Shown in pieces: positions 53,968 to 63,170 of a stretch of 64,000 bases of DNA. Where the stretch lies: NCBI GenBank assembly GCA_021815405.1, contig JAKAGV010000017.1, positions 1 to 64,000 of the forward strand, read 5' to 3'. The notes beneath the pieces were generated by a model that did not search any database, was not told the origin of the DNA, and saw only the letters and a list, made by a program, of their open reading frames with translations. This DNA comes from Bacteroidota bacterium. Its GTDB lineage: Bacteria > Bacteroidota > Ignavibacteria > Ignavibacteriales > Ignavibacteriaceae. The position numbers and the translations under genes were made by a program. Numbering within the stretch: position 1 is the stretch's first letter; each line of letters begins with the position of its first letter.

Positions 53968-55492
53968 CAATGTCCTCCGCTCTAACTAAGCTAGTAGTAA
54001 TATTTATAATTTTTTTAAGAGGCATTTGCTCTTCAATTACTTTTCTTAAGGTTTCTGGTGATATATTATTCTTTTGCATTATCTCACCAATAGAGCCTTT
54101 AGCTAAGAAGTTTTTTATTTCTTCTTTTAAATCCCTTCCAAGTGATATTAGCGTGCTGTTATAAATTCTTTTTGATTTCAAAATGAAACTTACAGAAGCG
54201 CCAAAGCTAATGTCCTTTGAGATTTCATAAATTGCTTTTAGTGCTTTATCGCTTTTAGGGAATTTAGTTTTTCCATAAATCCAATTATTTAACACAGTAG
54301 AAGATAAAACTTTTACGCCGTGATTTCTTAAATGATAATGTAACTGTTCTATATTCGTTTTATATATCTTGTGGTAAAGTTCCTTTAAGACATTTTTCCA
54401 AAGCTGACTATGTTTATCTATCTCACGGAATATTTCTGTTTGAAATTCCATCGCAGTATTTAGAAGAATCTCGCCAAAGTCAATTTTATAAACTCTGATT
54501 TTATCCCCGACTTTTAATCTGTTTATCTTAAGCAAATTATTTTTTTCATCGAATACAGTATCGGTAGATTTTAAGTAATCTAAATCGGTAGTGCCTTCAT
54601 ATTCAATCTGGTATAGAATATATTCATTGGAACTTTCATCGGGATCATCAATATTATTATCAAATTCTTTATCGTTCCAATTAATAGTTCTGTTAATTAT
54701 ATTTTGCAAAGATTGACCTAACGATACGGTGATAGGAGCTGGTGGTTCGTACTTAATACCGGAAACTATGTATCTATCTTCAGATAGTAATTCAGTTTCT
54801 AATTTTGATTTATATTTATTAACGCAATCTTTATATAGGTTTTCTTCATATTCATATAGAAAAATATTTATTTCTACAGACAAGTTATGATATATTTCAA
54901 AATCTCTATTGCCTTCTAAAAAATAACCGATAACGTAGTAATCCTTTAATTCTGCTTCTTTCATTTTAATGAATGTTTTGTATCTGATTACCAGGATATT
55001 CTTAAATCCATTTTTAACAACGTATTCATTTAAAATATCCTCATCATTATTATTGCAAAAAATAAGCAGTTTATTTTCTTGTGAATACTTTGGAAATATT
55101 TCTTTTAATAAGGGGTCGCTAATTTGTTCAGATGCCCAGTTAGTAATTTTAGTAAATATTGAATCAGCTTTTTTATTTCGATTATAAATTTTATGAGATA
55201 TTTGCAGTAATATCTCTTTGATATTAAGCTGACTTGGTATTTCTTCTATTCTATTGCCATGATTTGACAGTTCATCTTCGAAAGAAGAATTGAAATTTAT
55301 TCTTTCAATTAATTTAGAGGAATTGGAGACTGAAATATTCTCAATGCTTTTTAACAATCTGCTGAGGTAATATGAATAATCAGGTAAATTATTAATAAAA
55401 TAAGGTTCTTTACTAAGCTGATTAAAGGCTGACTCATATTTATTAAGTAATTCTGATAATTCTTCGTCTTTTATTTTGTGTATACTAATCAT
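53960..55492 (-). CDS. DISARM-associated protein, DrmE-like C-terminal half (candidate)
   Basis: A 510-residue protein. Residues 140-215 look Rossmann-like (NKLLIFCNNNDEDILNEYV, then GFKNILVIRYKTF). Residues about 385-425 contain a helix-turn-helix style block (HYHLRNHGVKVLSSTVLNNW) of the type seen in large defence proteins such as DrmE. With orf318 the combined length (~828 residues) is near that of DrmE, so orf318 and orf510 may be a split DrmE. I cannot confirm this by alignment. The start overlaps the orf318 stop as ATGA. Confidence 0.55.
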   Translation of the reverse strand: MISIHKIKDEELSELLNKYESAFNQLSKEPYFINNLPDYSYYLSRLLKSIENISVSNSSKLIERINFNSSFEDELSNHGNRIEEIPSQLNIKEILLQISHKIYNRNKKADSIFTKITNWASEQISDPLLKEIFPKYSQENKLLIFCNNNDEDILNEYVVKNGFKNILVIRYKTFIKMKEAELKDYYVIGYFLEGNRDFEIYHNLSVEINIFLYEYEENLYKDCVNKYKSKLETELLSEDRYIVSGIKYEPPAPITVSLGQSLQNIINRTINWNDKEFDNNIDDPDESSNEYILYQIEYEGTTDLDYLKSTDTVFDEKNNLLKINRLKVGDKIRVYKIDFGEILLNTAMEFQTEIFREIDKHSQLWKNVLKELYHKIYKTNIEQLHYHLRNHGVKVLSSTVLNNWIYGKTKFPKSDKALKAIYEISKDISFGASVSFILKSKRIYNSTLISLGRDLKEEIKNFLAKGSIGEIMQKNNISPETLRKVIEEQMPLKKIINITTSLVRAEDIDE

Positions 55493-56445
55493 AACGATTC
55501 AATAAAATTTATTTCCTCTTTAAGCCAATCCCAATATTTTATCAAGTTAGATCTATTTTCAATAGGGGTAGTGCAAATTCCTAAAATTCTAAATCCATTT
55601 TCAGGTTGGTCACTAATTATTTGTTGCAATTCGTCGAATCCATCATTGAACAAAACAATGTTATTAACCTTTATCTTATTTTGACCTTTATTATTTTTAA
55701 TGAATTGTTGGTGAGCTATACTATATGTTGGTGCAAAATATATTAATGGTTCAATGCCAAGAGTATCACTTTCTTTCCCATCTCTATTTATATAATAACA
55801 GGGTATGCAATTGTAAAGATTACCATTATAAATTGAAATATTCCGAAAACTTTCGAACATTTTTTTAGAACCAATGAATAGAGAGACAGAACCAAATTTT
55901 GTAGGAAAATAATCTTCATTTATGTCAAGATTATTAAGAGAACTAAATAACTTCAGGAAATTATTTAATGATTCTTTTTTTAAAGGCCGTGTAATAGGAA
56001 CAAATTCTTTTATTACATTTTTTTTATCAGCATATATTGTGGCTGGTCCATTAAAATCTTTTAATGTCTCTTTTTTTTGTTCTAATAGGGTAATCTGATT
56101 ATTGGTGATGCTTATTATTTTATACTTCTTATTTCTTTTCCCAATCTTTCTGACAAGAATTTCTCCTACAGTTAAGTCTGGATTTATATAATTTTGATAG
56201 AACTGTGTATTTGCAATAAACAGATAAAGATTGGAATATAATTCTTGCAACAAATTATCAAAGCAAGAAGGTACCTTTATAACAATATCATATCCAGTTG
56301 ATTTGTTTAGCGCTTTCTGTATAAACGAAAGGTTTATCTTGTTAAAGTTCGTAATGGGTAAAAGTGAAGAATTAAATTCAACATTCGCAGAAAATGTATT
56401 AATCAAATTTTTATAGTAATCATTATTTAATAAAACATCATACAT
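55489..56445 (-). CDS. Unknown protein heading the DrmAB operon
   Basis: A 318-residue protein with no recognised domain and no signal peptide. The first half is helical (FIQKALNKSTGYDIVIKVPS), then a small beta-barrel-like segment (VGEILVRKIGKRNKKYKII) and a FGSVSLFIGSKKMFESFR stretch, and a Rossmann-like end (KVNNIVLFNDGFDELQQII). It is first in the operon orf318-orf510-drmA-drmB and may be the N-terminal half of DrmE. ATG 56445 has no clear ribosome-binding site, as expected for a possible leaderless or weakly initiated message. Confidence 0.6.
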   Translation of the reverse strand: MYDVLLNNDYYKNLINTFSANVEFNSSLLPITNFNKINLSFIQKALNKSTGYDIVIKVPSCFDNLLQELYSNLYLFIANTQFYQNYINPDLTVGEILVRKIGKRNKKYKIISITNNQITLLEQKKETLKDFNGPATIYADKKNVIKEFVPITRPLKKESLNNFLKLFSSLNNLDINEDYFPTKFGSVSLFIGSKKMFESFRNISIYNGNLYNCIPCYYINRDGKESDTLGIEPLIYFAPTYSIAHQQFIKNNKGQNKIKVNNIVLFNDGFDELQQIISDQPENGFRILGICTTPIENRSNLIKYWDWLKEEINFIESL

Positions 56446-57193
56446 TATTAGTAAAGTGTAGTTGATGAAAATTTCTTGGGAAAATTTATTGTGTTATTTT
56501 GGTTTTGGAATCGGTTAGCAGTACTATTACTATTAAGCATTTAAGATTGAATCCCCTTAAAAAATCAAATATTTGTAAAGTCTTTGTTTTTCATAAGCTT
56601 ATATTAACAAAAATTAATCAAAGGTTAAATAGGAGGCTGAAAATTATTTAGGTGATATCAGTCCATAATAAATTTTGATAGTGGGAAAATAGATTTGGTA
56701 TGCTGCATCTATTTTGGACTAACTCAAATTAACCGCGGCTGACATCTCTTGAGAAGAGTAACGTCATTAAGTTAAATTTTAAAATTTCCTATCGATTAAT
56801 GACGAAAATATATCACATCTACGATGTTCTTTCATACGTTTTGATTTTCATCTTTAATAATATTTTACCGCTATGCGGTTTTGTTCATGAATTATTTTTC
56901 TCAATATCTAAAAATTCAATAGTTATTTTCAAATTAAAAATAACAAACGCCGGCAGCGTAAAATATTCTTAACATGCTAAGAATACTTAAAAACAAAACT
57001 TCATAGTAGTGACATATTATATATAAGGTACTTCAATGTTTTTCTGTTACTTTCATGCAGCTTAATCTAAAAAGATTCAAATCCCAAATGCCCCGGATGC
57101 CTTATCTTTTTTCTTTACGGCAACGGCTTTTTCAATTATACAAAATTATTCTGGACAGCAATGTTTTGGGCAATTGTTTTTAATTTAACTTTC
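56446..57193. other. Upstream region of the DrmAB operon, 748 bp
   Basis: No gene seen. It contains CGTCATTAA (56762-56770) and its exact complement (56796-56804) around an AT-rich palindromic centre, a CTCTT/AAGAG hairpin near 56742-56755, and ACCGC-TAT-GCGGT (56867-56879) followed by TTTGTT. It should hold the defence operon promoter and the right island boundary. Confidence 0.45.
56762..56804. repeat. 9-bp inverted repeat around an AT-rich core
   Basis: CGTCATTAA and TTAATGACG flank 25 bases that themselves contain AAATTTTAAAATTT. The whole could fold into one long hairpin and is a candidate miniature element or operator. Confidence 0.5.
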
Positions 57194-57949
57194 TCATCTG
57201 CGGCTGTTCATAAAATTAAATGCATTTTCAAAATCAGAACGGGAATTATTCATTATATTTTTTGCAAAGCCGACTACAATTTCGTATTCATCATTCTTCA
57301 ATGCGTTAATAGTCTCTTCCGCAACAACTTCCGATTTAATACCAAAATCCTTTTGTCCTCTGGCTTTCCTGGCACCTTTATCAAGGTCAGTGTCAACCGC
57401 CGGAGGTATCAGCTCAAAAACTTTTATGCCGCTATCTTTCAATTGATGTCTAAGCGAGACAGAGAAAGAATGCAGAGCCGCTTTGGAAGCGCAGTAAATA
57501 GGCATTCCTGCTATTGGAACAAACGCCAAGCCCGATGAAACATTTATAATTGCGCTGTTCTCCTTTCCGGATAAAAACGGTATGAACATTGCGGAAAGCA
57601 CCACCGGACTTTCAAAATTAATTCTCATCTCGCTGACTGCGGTTTCGATTATTTCGCTTCCCTTCTTAAAATTTACTTCCCGCTGAATTCCGGCATTGTT
57701 TATTAAAATATTTAAATTGCTGAAATCAGATTTTATCCAATTAAATAAGCCGGCTCTATCTTCGGGATTGGAAACATCGCAAACCCTTGTATGCAGCTCC
57801 GGAAATTTACTTTTAGCTTCCGCTAATAATTCCTCGCGTCTGGCGCAGATAATAACTTCGTTCCCTTCCTTCAGAAAAGATTCTGCAAGAGATAAACCGA
57901 TACCGGTGCTTCCTCCGGTAATCAATATTGTATTGCCTGATAATTTCAT
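57194..57949 (-). CDS. SDR-family oxidoreductase
   Basis: About 251 residues from ATG 57949, chosen because AAGGA lies seven bases upstream; the frame stays open to 57976. Classical short-chain dehydrogenase: NAD(P)-binding TGGSTGIG (about 10-17), NNAG motif (about 83-86), catalytic Tyr and Lys in YCASKAA, and the substrate-side Ser in NVSSG. The sequence is closest in style to DltE/YbbO-type SDRs (AVDTDLDKGARKARGQ near the end). Substrate unknown. It is isolated from the defence operon by 748 bp. Confidence 0.92.
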   Translation of the reverse strand: MKLSGNTILITGGSTGIGLSLAESFLKEGNEVIICARREELLAEAKSKFPELHTRVCDVSNPEDRAGLFNWIKSDFSNLNILINNAGIQREVNFKKGSEIIETAVSEMRINFESPVVLSAMFIPFLSGKENSAIINVSSGLAFVPIAGMPIYCASKAALHSFSVSLRHQLKDSGIKVFELIPPAVDTDLDKGARKARGQKDFGIKSEVVAEETINALKNDEYEIVVGFAKNIMNNSRSDFENAFNFMNSRR

Positions 57950-58012
57950 CTTCATATCCTTAAAAATTTTTTGCAAAAATAAATATTGAATTGATAAGTT
58001 GCTTGGTTGCTG

Positions 58013-58088
58013 CGGGGGGTACGGAGGGATAGGGTATAGAGGTATAAGGGTATATAGGTATAGGGTATAAGGGTATGGGGCTGTGTGG
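58013..58088 (+). repeat. G-rich GGGTATA repeat, possible quadruplex
   Basis: The plus strand reads as runs of two to six Gs separated by ATA or TATA: GGGGGG, GGAGGG, then AGGGTATAGAGGTATAAGGG and further AGGTATA/GGGTATA units to GGGG. It lies in the 274 bp between the SDR gene (leftward) and the first glycosyltransferase gene (rightward). Confidence 0.7.
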
Positions 58089-58223
58089 TACTATGTTCGA
58101 TGGGTAGAGGTGAATTAGATTTACCCTTTTACCCAGATTCACAATAAAGTTATTATACTGTTATTGATGTAAATTCAGATAGAATTGTTATTTTTGAAAT
58201 CATTTTCTTAAAACCGTTTATTG

Positions 58224-59276
58224 ATGAAAAGAATTCTATTAATACGCACGGACAGAGTTGGCGACGTTGTTTTTATTACACCGATGATACGTGAACTGCG
58301 CAAAGCCTTTCCCGATGCCTTTATAGCTACATTAACACAGCCGCATACAAAAAATATAATGCTGAACAATCCTCATCTTGATGCGATGATTACCGATGAT
58401 CTTAGCAAAGAAAATTTTTGGAAAGTTGTAAGGGAAATAAGGAAATACAATTTTACACACGGACTGATGATGCTTCCGACCGAACGAGCCGCCTACCAGA
58501 TGTTTTGGGCTGGGATAAAAAGCAGAATCGGCGTAGGACATAAATTGTACGAAGTAATTACTTTTATGAAAAGCGTCTCACGTAATAATTATACACCACT
58601 AAGGCATGAAGCTGATTATTGCATGGACCTTGCGAGAAAGATTGGAGTAAAAACAAACAATATTGAGCTGGAAATATTTCTTAGTGAAAAAGAAAAGAAA
58701 GAAGCAAAAGACTTCCTAAATAAATTTAGTGTATCAGAAAATGATTTTAAGATTGCCGTTCACTCCGGTTCGCTTGGCTCCGCACCAAACTGGAGTGAAA
58801 AGAAATACCTGGAACTTATAAAAACAATCCTAAATGAAGCTTCAATTCCAAATTTAAGGATACTTCTTACTTCAAAAGAAATGAGCGAGAATTTTGTAAG
58901 CGAAGCATTAAAGACTGCACCGGGAAAAATTGCAGACATTTCAAAATCATTTGAAGGATTGAGAGACTTTATAAAAGTAATCGGTCAGTTTGATATTTTT
59001 ATCGGACCATCTACCGGACCAATGCACATTGCAGATGCTCTCGGCAAAAGCGCAATTGTTATTCACTGCCACCGTGCTATGAGCTGCGCAATCCACCAGG
59101 GAATGATAAATAAAAACTGCATTAACCTTGAAGTGACTGATGAGAACTGCAAAAAGTATTGCAGCGCGGATCAGAATACATGCGGTATAGAGAATGCGCT
59201 TGGAATTGAAGAAGTTATCGCTGGCATAAAAACATTGTACAAAAGAAAAGTTGAAACCATAAAGGAGACTAAATGA
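58224..59276 (+). CDS. Glycosyltransferase family 9 (heptosyltransferase-like)
   Basis: About 350 residues from ATG 58224; a TTG three bases earlier is in frame. GT9/GT-B fold: N-terminal KRILLIRTDRVGDVVFITP with the catalytic-region Asp, and the C-terminal donor-site motif IGPSTGPMHIADALGK. These enzymes add heptose or similar sugars to lipid A-core or surface glycans. The C-terminus has a Cys-containing stretch (CKKYCSADQNTC). The stop overlaps the next start as ATGA, so the two GT9 genes are coupled. Confidence 0.9.
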   Translation: MKRILLIRTDRVGDVVFITPMIRELRKAFPDAFIATLTQPHTKNIMLNNPHLDAMITDDLSKENFWKVVREIRKYNFTHGLMMLPTERAAYQMFWAGIKSRIGVGHKLYEVITFMKSVSRNNYTPLRHEADYCMDLARKIGVKTNNIELEIFLSEKEKKEAKDFLNKFSVSENDFKIAVHSGSLGSAPNWSEKKYLELIKTILNEASIPNLRILLTSKEMSENFVSEALKTAPGKIADISKSFEGLRDFIKVIGQFDIFIGPSTGPMHIADALGKSAIVIHCHRAMSCAIHQGMINKNCINLEVTDENCKKYCSADQNTCGIENALGIEEVIAGIKTLYKRKVETIKETK

Positions 59277-60445
59277 AATTTTCAGAATTAAAGATTCCGA
59301 AGTGTAAAAACTTCAACGGATATAAACCATGCTTCTCGTATGAAAACTGTCTTGAGGAAGGCTGCCGACATGAGAACGATCAAACCAAAATTGGAGTGAA
59401 GATTTTAATTATATCTCTGGATGCGCTTGGTAATGTTCTTGACAACACTCCAATTCTTTATGCTATTAAAAGAAAATTTCCGGTAAGCACAATTTATTGG
59501 ATAACCATGCCTGGTGCAGATAAAATTTTGTTCAACAATCCGTTCATTGATAAAATTTTTACATGGACAGATGAACAGCGGATGATTGCGCGTCAAATAG
59601 AATACGATTACTTGATGAACGCAGACAAATCCGATTATGCATGTGCGTTTGCAAATGAAATAAAAGCGAAGAAAAAACTCGGCTTCCTATTGAATGAAGA
59701 CGGAAAAATTATTCCGGCGAACAAAGGAGCCATGTACAGCTATCTACTCGGAAATAACGATCAGAAAAAATTTAAGGAAAACACCCGCAGCGGAGTTGAT
59801 ATTATCCATGAAGTTTTCGAGCTTGAATATAAGCGCGATCCTTATGTCTTCGGACTTACAGATGAAGAGAAAAAATTTGTTTCATCATATAAAAAAGAAA
59901 TAAATTATAATCCTGATAAAACTTATGTTGGATTTAATACCGGCTGCTCTACCCTTTTTCCAAATAAAAAGATGACTATAGAACAGCATGTAAAATTAAT
60001 TTCCGAAATGTTAAAAGAGGAAAACCTTCAGGTTGTATTGCTTGGAGGAAGAGAAGACACCGAACGCAACAATAAGATTTATGAATCGTTCAACGAAGCA
60101 GACCGGAAGAAAATTATTAACACACCAACTACGATGGGACTCCGCAGAGGTGCATGTTTTATGGATATCTGCGATATTGTAATTACAGGCGATTCATTCG
60201 GAATGCACATGGCAATCGGCTTAAAGAAATATGTAATTGCATGGTTCGGACTTTCATGTGCTGCTGAAATTGAACTTTACGACCGCGGAGAAAAATTAAC
60301 GCCTGACGGACTTTGGTGCTCGCCGTGCTGGAAGAAAGTCTGCCCTTACAATCTTGAATGTATTCAAATGATTGACCTGGATAAAATTCTCAGGCTGACA
60401 AAAGATTACACTAATAAAAACAGAACTATAGAAACGAAGGCATGA
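59273..60445 (+). CDS. Cys-rich glycosyltransferase family 9-like protein
   Basis: A 390-residue GT9-type protein: VKILIISLDALGNVLDNTP (about 42-60) and a donor-site variant ITGDSFGMHMAIGLKKYVIAWFG. Unlike usual members it has a Cys-rich N-terminal extension (Cys11, 20, 26, 31) and a C-terminal cluster (LWCSPCWKKVCPYNLEC), together eight Cys that could hold a metal or Fe-S cluster or form disulfides. ATG 59273 has AAGGAGACT upstream. The role in surface-glycan assembly is inferred from the neighbours. Confidence 0.82.
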   Translation: MKFSELKIPKCKNFNGYKPCFSYENCLEEGCRHENDQTKIGVKILIISLDALGNVLDNTPILYAIKRKFPVSTIYWITMPGADKILFNNPFIDKIFTWTDEQRMIARQIEYDYLMNADKSDYACAFANEIKAKKKLGFLLNEDGKIIPANKGAMYSYLLGNNDQKKFKENTRSGVDIIHEVFELEYKRDPYVFGLTDEEKKFVSSYKKEINYNPDKTYVGFNTGCSTLFPNKKMTIEQHVKLISEMLKEENLQVVLLGGREDTERNNKIYESFNEADRKKIINTPTTMGLRRGACFMDICDIVITGDSFGMHMAIGLKKYVIAWFGLSCAAEIELYDRGEKLTPDGLWCSPCWKKVCPYNLECIQMIDLDKILRLTKDYTNKNRTIETKA

Positions 60446-60571
60446 TTGCGTGCATTGTCAAATTTGATTTGACAAGCTCTAATGAATTTAAGTATCCATA
60501 CTTCTTTTAATTCAAACTATTTGATTAAATTTCAGCAATGAAATTGTAAAACTTTTTAAAGTAGAAAAACC

Positions 60572-61675
60572 ATGGCATATAAAATTCAGGTTTACCAGCC
60601 TTCCCTTGACGGAAATGAAAAGAAATATGTAAACGAATGTCTCGATACCTCATGGATTTCATCCAGAGGAGAATTTATATCAAAATTTGAAAATGAATTC
60701 AGCAAGTTTGTCGGAGTTGAACATGCAACTGCCGTGAGCAATGGAACCGTAGCACTTCATCTTGCATTAGTTACACTTGGAATCGGTCCTGGCGATGAAG
60801 TTATTGTTCCCTCATTTACTTACATAGCTTCAGTAAGCACTATTTCGATTACCGGCGCTACACCTGTCTTTGTCGATTCACTTGAAGATACCTGGCAGGT
60901 CGACCCTAAAGATGTTAAGAGAAAAATTACTCCTAAAACCAAAGCTTTGATGGTCGTCCATCTTTACGGACATCCATGCGAAATGGATGAACTTGTTAAG
61001 ATTGCCAAAGAGCATAACCTTTTCTTAATTGAAGATTGCGCTGAAGCTTTCGGTTCAACATATAAAGATAAACATGTTGGAACTTTCGGTGATTTAGCTA
61101 CATTCAGCTTTTACGGCAACAAAACAATTACTACCGGTGAAGGTGGAATGGTTGTAACTAATGATGAAACTCTTTACGACAGAGCTTATCATTTGAAGAT
61201 GCACGGTTTGGCAAAATACAGAGAGTACTGGCATGATACGATCGGATTCAATTACCGCATGACCAACATTTGTGCGGCAATCGGTCTTGCACAACTTGAA
61301 AAGGCAAAAGAAAAAATTGCGGCAAAGAGACAAGTTGCCAAGTGGTATAACGAAGCATTAAAGAATTTACCTGTTAAGCCTCATGGAGAAATTGGAAAAG
61401 TATTTCATACTTACTGGATGTATTCAATACTTGTTGAATCGCCTCAAATTAGGGAAGAAGTTAGAAATTTTATGAAAGCCGAGGGAATTGAAACACGACC
61501 GACATTCTTCCCTGCTCATACAATGCCGATGTTTTCTCAAAAGTTTCAGAAACTTCCGGTTGCCGAATATCTCGGCTGGCATGGAATAAATCTGCCGAGC
61601 TTTCCCACATTGACAAAAGAACAGATTCAATTTATTGCCGATACAATTGCAAAGTTCTTTTCTCAAAAACATTGA
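60572..61675 (+). CDS. DegT/DnrJ/EryC1-family sugar aminotransferase
   Basis: A 367-residue PLP enzyme converting keto-sugar nucleotides to amino sugars. Motifs: SNGTVALHLALVTLGIGPGD, VIVPSFTYIAS, LIEDCAEAFGS, the PLP Lys184 in FYGNKTITTGEGGM, and HDTIGFNYRMTNICAAIGLAQL. The family includes PseC, WecE and perosamine synthases; the exact sugar is not predictable here. It follows two glycosyltransferases, suggesting surface polysaccharide synthesis. Ends in a bidirectional terminator. Confidence 0.94.
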   Translation: MAYKIQVYQPSLDGNEKKYVNECLDTSWISSRGEFISKFENEFSKFVGVEHATAVSNGTVALHLALVTLGIGPGDEVIVPSFTYIASVSTISITGATPVFVDSLEDTWQVDPKDVKRKITPKTKALMVVHLYGHPCEMDELVKIAKEHNLFLIEDCAEAFGSTYKDKHVGTFGDLATFSFYGNKTITTGEGGMVVTNDETLYDRAYHLKMHGLAKYREYWHDTIGFNYRMTNICAAIGLAQLEKAKEKIAAKRQVAKWYNEALKNLPVKPHGEIGKVFHTYWMYSILVESPQIREEVRNFMKAEGIETRPTFFPAHTMPMFSQKFQKLPVAEYLGWHGINLPSFPTLTKEQIQFIADTIAKFFSQKH

Positions 61676-61688
61676 TCTTTAAAAACAC

Positions 61689-61724
61689 GAAAGCGGCATT
61701 GTTATAAAAACTAATGCCGCTTTC
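61689..61724. terminator. Bidirectional terminator
   Basis: GAAAGCGGCATT (61689-61700) and AATGCCGCTTTC (61713-61724) form a 12-bp perfect stem between convergent genes; A-rich on the left and T-containing on the right, so it can serve both. Confidence 0.88.
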
Positions 61725-61744
61725 TTCAGGAGAGAGAATTTTTC

Positions 61745-63031
61745 TTATCTGCCTCTACCTCTTTCAACTTTTCTATCGCTTCCTCTGTTCTGATTACTAT
61801 TTTCTCTTCTCATTTGAGGTGCCTGTCTTACAGGTTCTCTTCTTATTTCCGGTCTTGAAACACTCGGTTGCGGTCTTTCATTCCTTTGCTGAGGTGTATA
61901 ACTTCCCGGATTCCATGGATTAGAATTTCTACTTTCCGGTCTGTTAATTTGCCTAGGATTTTGATTCCTGTTTTCCGGTCTTACATTATTTGGCTTCCAG
62001 GGGTTTGAATTTCTGTTTTCAGGACGAACATTTTCCGGCTGCCTTGGATTTATAATTCTATTATCCGGTCTGTTGTTTTGAAGCTGCCACGGATTTGAAT
62101 TTCTGTTTTCTTGACGGATATCCGGCTGCTGCGGATTTACATTTCTTCCTGCAGGACTTCTAAATAAATCTACTCTAGAAACATCCAGTGTAGATGATCG
62201 AAGACCTCGTTTAATATTGACATCTCTTCCAACAGTTTTTATCAACTCATTACGAGGCGGAATATAAGCTCTTACAACGCCGCTATTTCTACCGATTCCA
62301 TCTGAAAGATTACGAGGACTATCAACTCTATCAATTCTGCTTTCAACTATTCTGCCGCCGCTTCTTTGTCTTATATAATCAACATCAACACCGCGGTTAA
62401 TTACACGTCCGTCGGAGTAGCCGTAATTTGTTCTGAATCTTGAATTGGAATAGATTCTATATTTATATCTATCGTGTATAAAGTGATCGTAAGGATGAGG
62501 ATCGCAAAAATACCTGTATCCTACAAAATGCCAATAATTATAAGGTGTTACATAATTAAAAGAGAAATTTATTCCAAAGCCGATTGAGAATGATGCATAA
62601 GGCGGCAATGGTGCCCAGCCGATATAATCATTGTCATATCTCCATTGAACCCATGCTGGTGCCCACTGATTATCCGGTACCCAAATCCATCCGTAATAAT
62701 TATCATAATACCACCTGCCGTAATGATAAACTATATAGCCAAATGGTTCGTAAGAATCCCAATACCAGCCATCGTTTGTCCATACCCAATGACCATACCT
62801 GTACGGAAGCCATCCGTAACGCATATTCAGCGGTCGCCAAACTGTTAATCCATTATCAAGCTGAATCCAGTTTCCATACGGTGCAAGCGCGGAATAAAAC
62901 GCAACGGAGACATTCCCGCCGTTATCATTGTAATAACCATCGTTATTATAATTATCGCCGTAGTCCTGGGCAAAGCTTAATGAAAAAGCTATTCCCACAA
63001 TTAATATCATATAAAGAATTATTCGTTTCAT
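61745..63031 (-). CDS. Secreted DUF6600 protein with C-terminal repeats
   Basis: About 428 residues from ATG 63031, chosen because GAGG lies six bases upstream; the longer frame starts at a TTG inside that site. Signal peptide to SLSFAQ. Residues about 45-150 are rich in Trp and Tyr with the DUF6600 pattern (APYGNWIQLDNG, WLPYRYGHWVWTNDGWYWDS, WIWVPDNQWAPAWVQWR). The C-terminal ~130 residues are a basic, Asn/Pro/Arg-rich low-complexity region with about six copies of a unit like RPENRNSNPW. The protein is probably in the periplasm or on the surface; role unknown. Confidence 0.88.
   Translation of the reverse strand: MKRIILYMILIVGIAFSLSFAQDYGDNYNNDGYYNDNGGNVSVAFYSALAPYGNWIQLDNGLTVWRPLNMRYGWLPYRYGHWVWTNDGWYWDSYEPFGYIVYHYGRWYYDNYYGWIWVPDNQWAPAWVQWRYDNDYIGWAPLPPYASFSIGFGINFSFNYVTPYNYWHFVGYRYFCDPHPYDHFIHDRYKYRIYSNSRFRTNYGYSDGRVINRGVDVDYIRQRSGGRIVESRIDRVDSPRNLSDGIGRNSGVVRAYIPPRNELIKTVGRDVNIKRGLRSSTLDVSRVDLFRSPAGRNVNPQQPDIRQENRNSNPWQLQNNRPDNRIINPRQPENVRPENRNSNPWKPNNVRPENRNQNPRQINRPESRNSNPWNPGSYTPQQRNERPQPSVSRPEIRREPVRQAPQMRRENSNQNRGSDRKVERGRGR
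61900..62130 (-). repeat. Coding tandem repeat in the DUF6600 gene
   Basis: Unit encoding (R)PENRNSNPWxPxNV, about 16-18 codons, repeated with variation. At DNA level GGATTTGAATTTCTGTTTTC recurs. Such repeats are prone to copy-number change. Confidence 0.7.
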
Positions 63032-63170
63032 TTCACACCTCAAATTTTCACATTAAAATAAATACAAGCATTATGCCATCAGAAACATTGAATTTTAGTT
63101 CTTTTTCAAGATATAATTAGGAAACATTGTCCAAAATACTGCACAAAGCGAAGTTATTTCTACACAGATA

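Noticed and set aside
56867-56885. Strong terminator ACCGC-TAT-GCGGT
   Set aside because: Five-base stem with a broken T run and no gene ending directly upstream on the plus strand; kept only as a small hairpin in the intergenic description.
57960-58142. Pro/Tyr-rich frame opposite the G-rich repeat
   Set aside because: It is only a translation of the GGGTATA repeat on the other strand.
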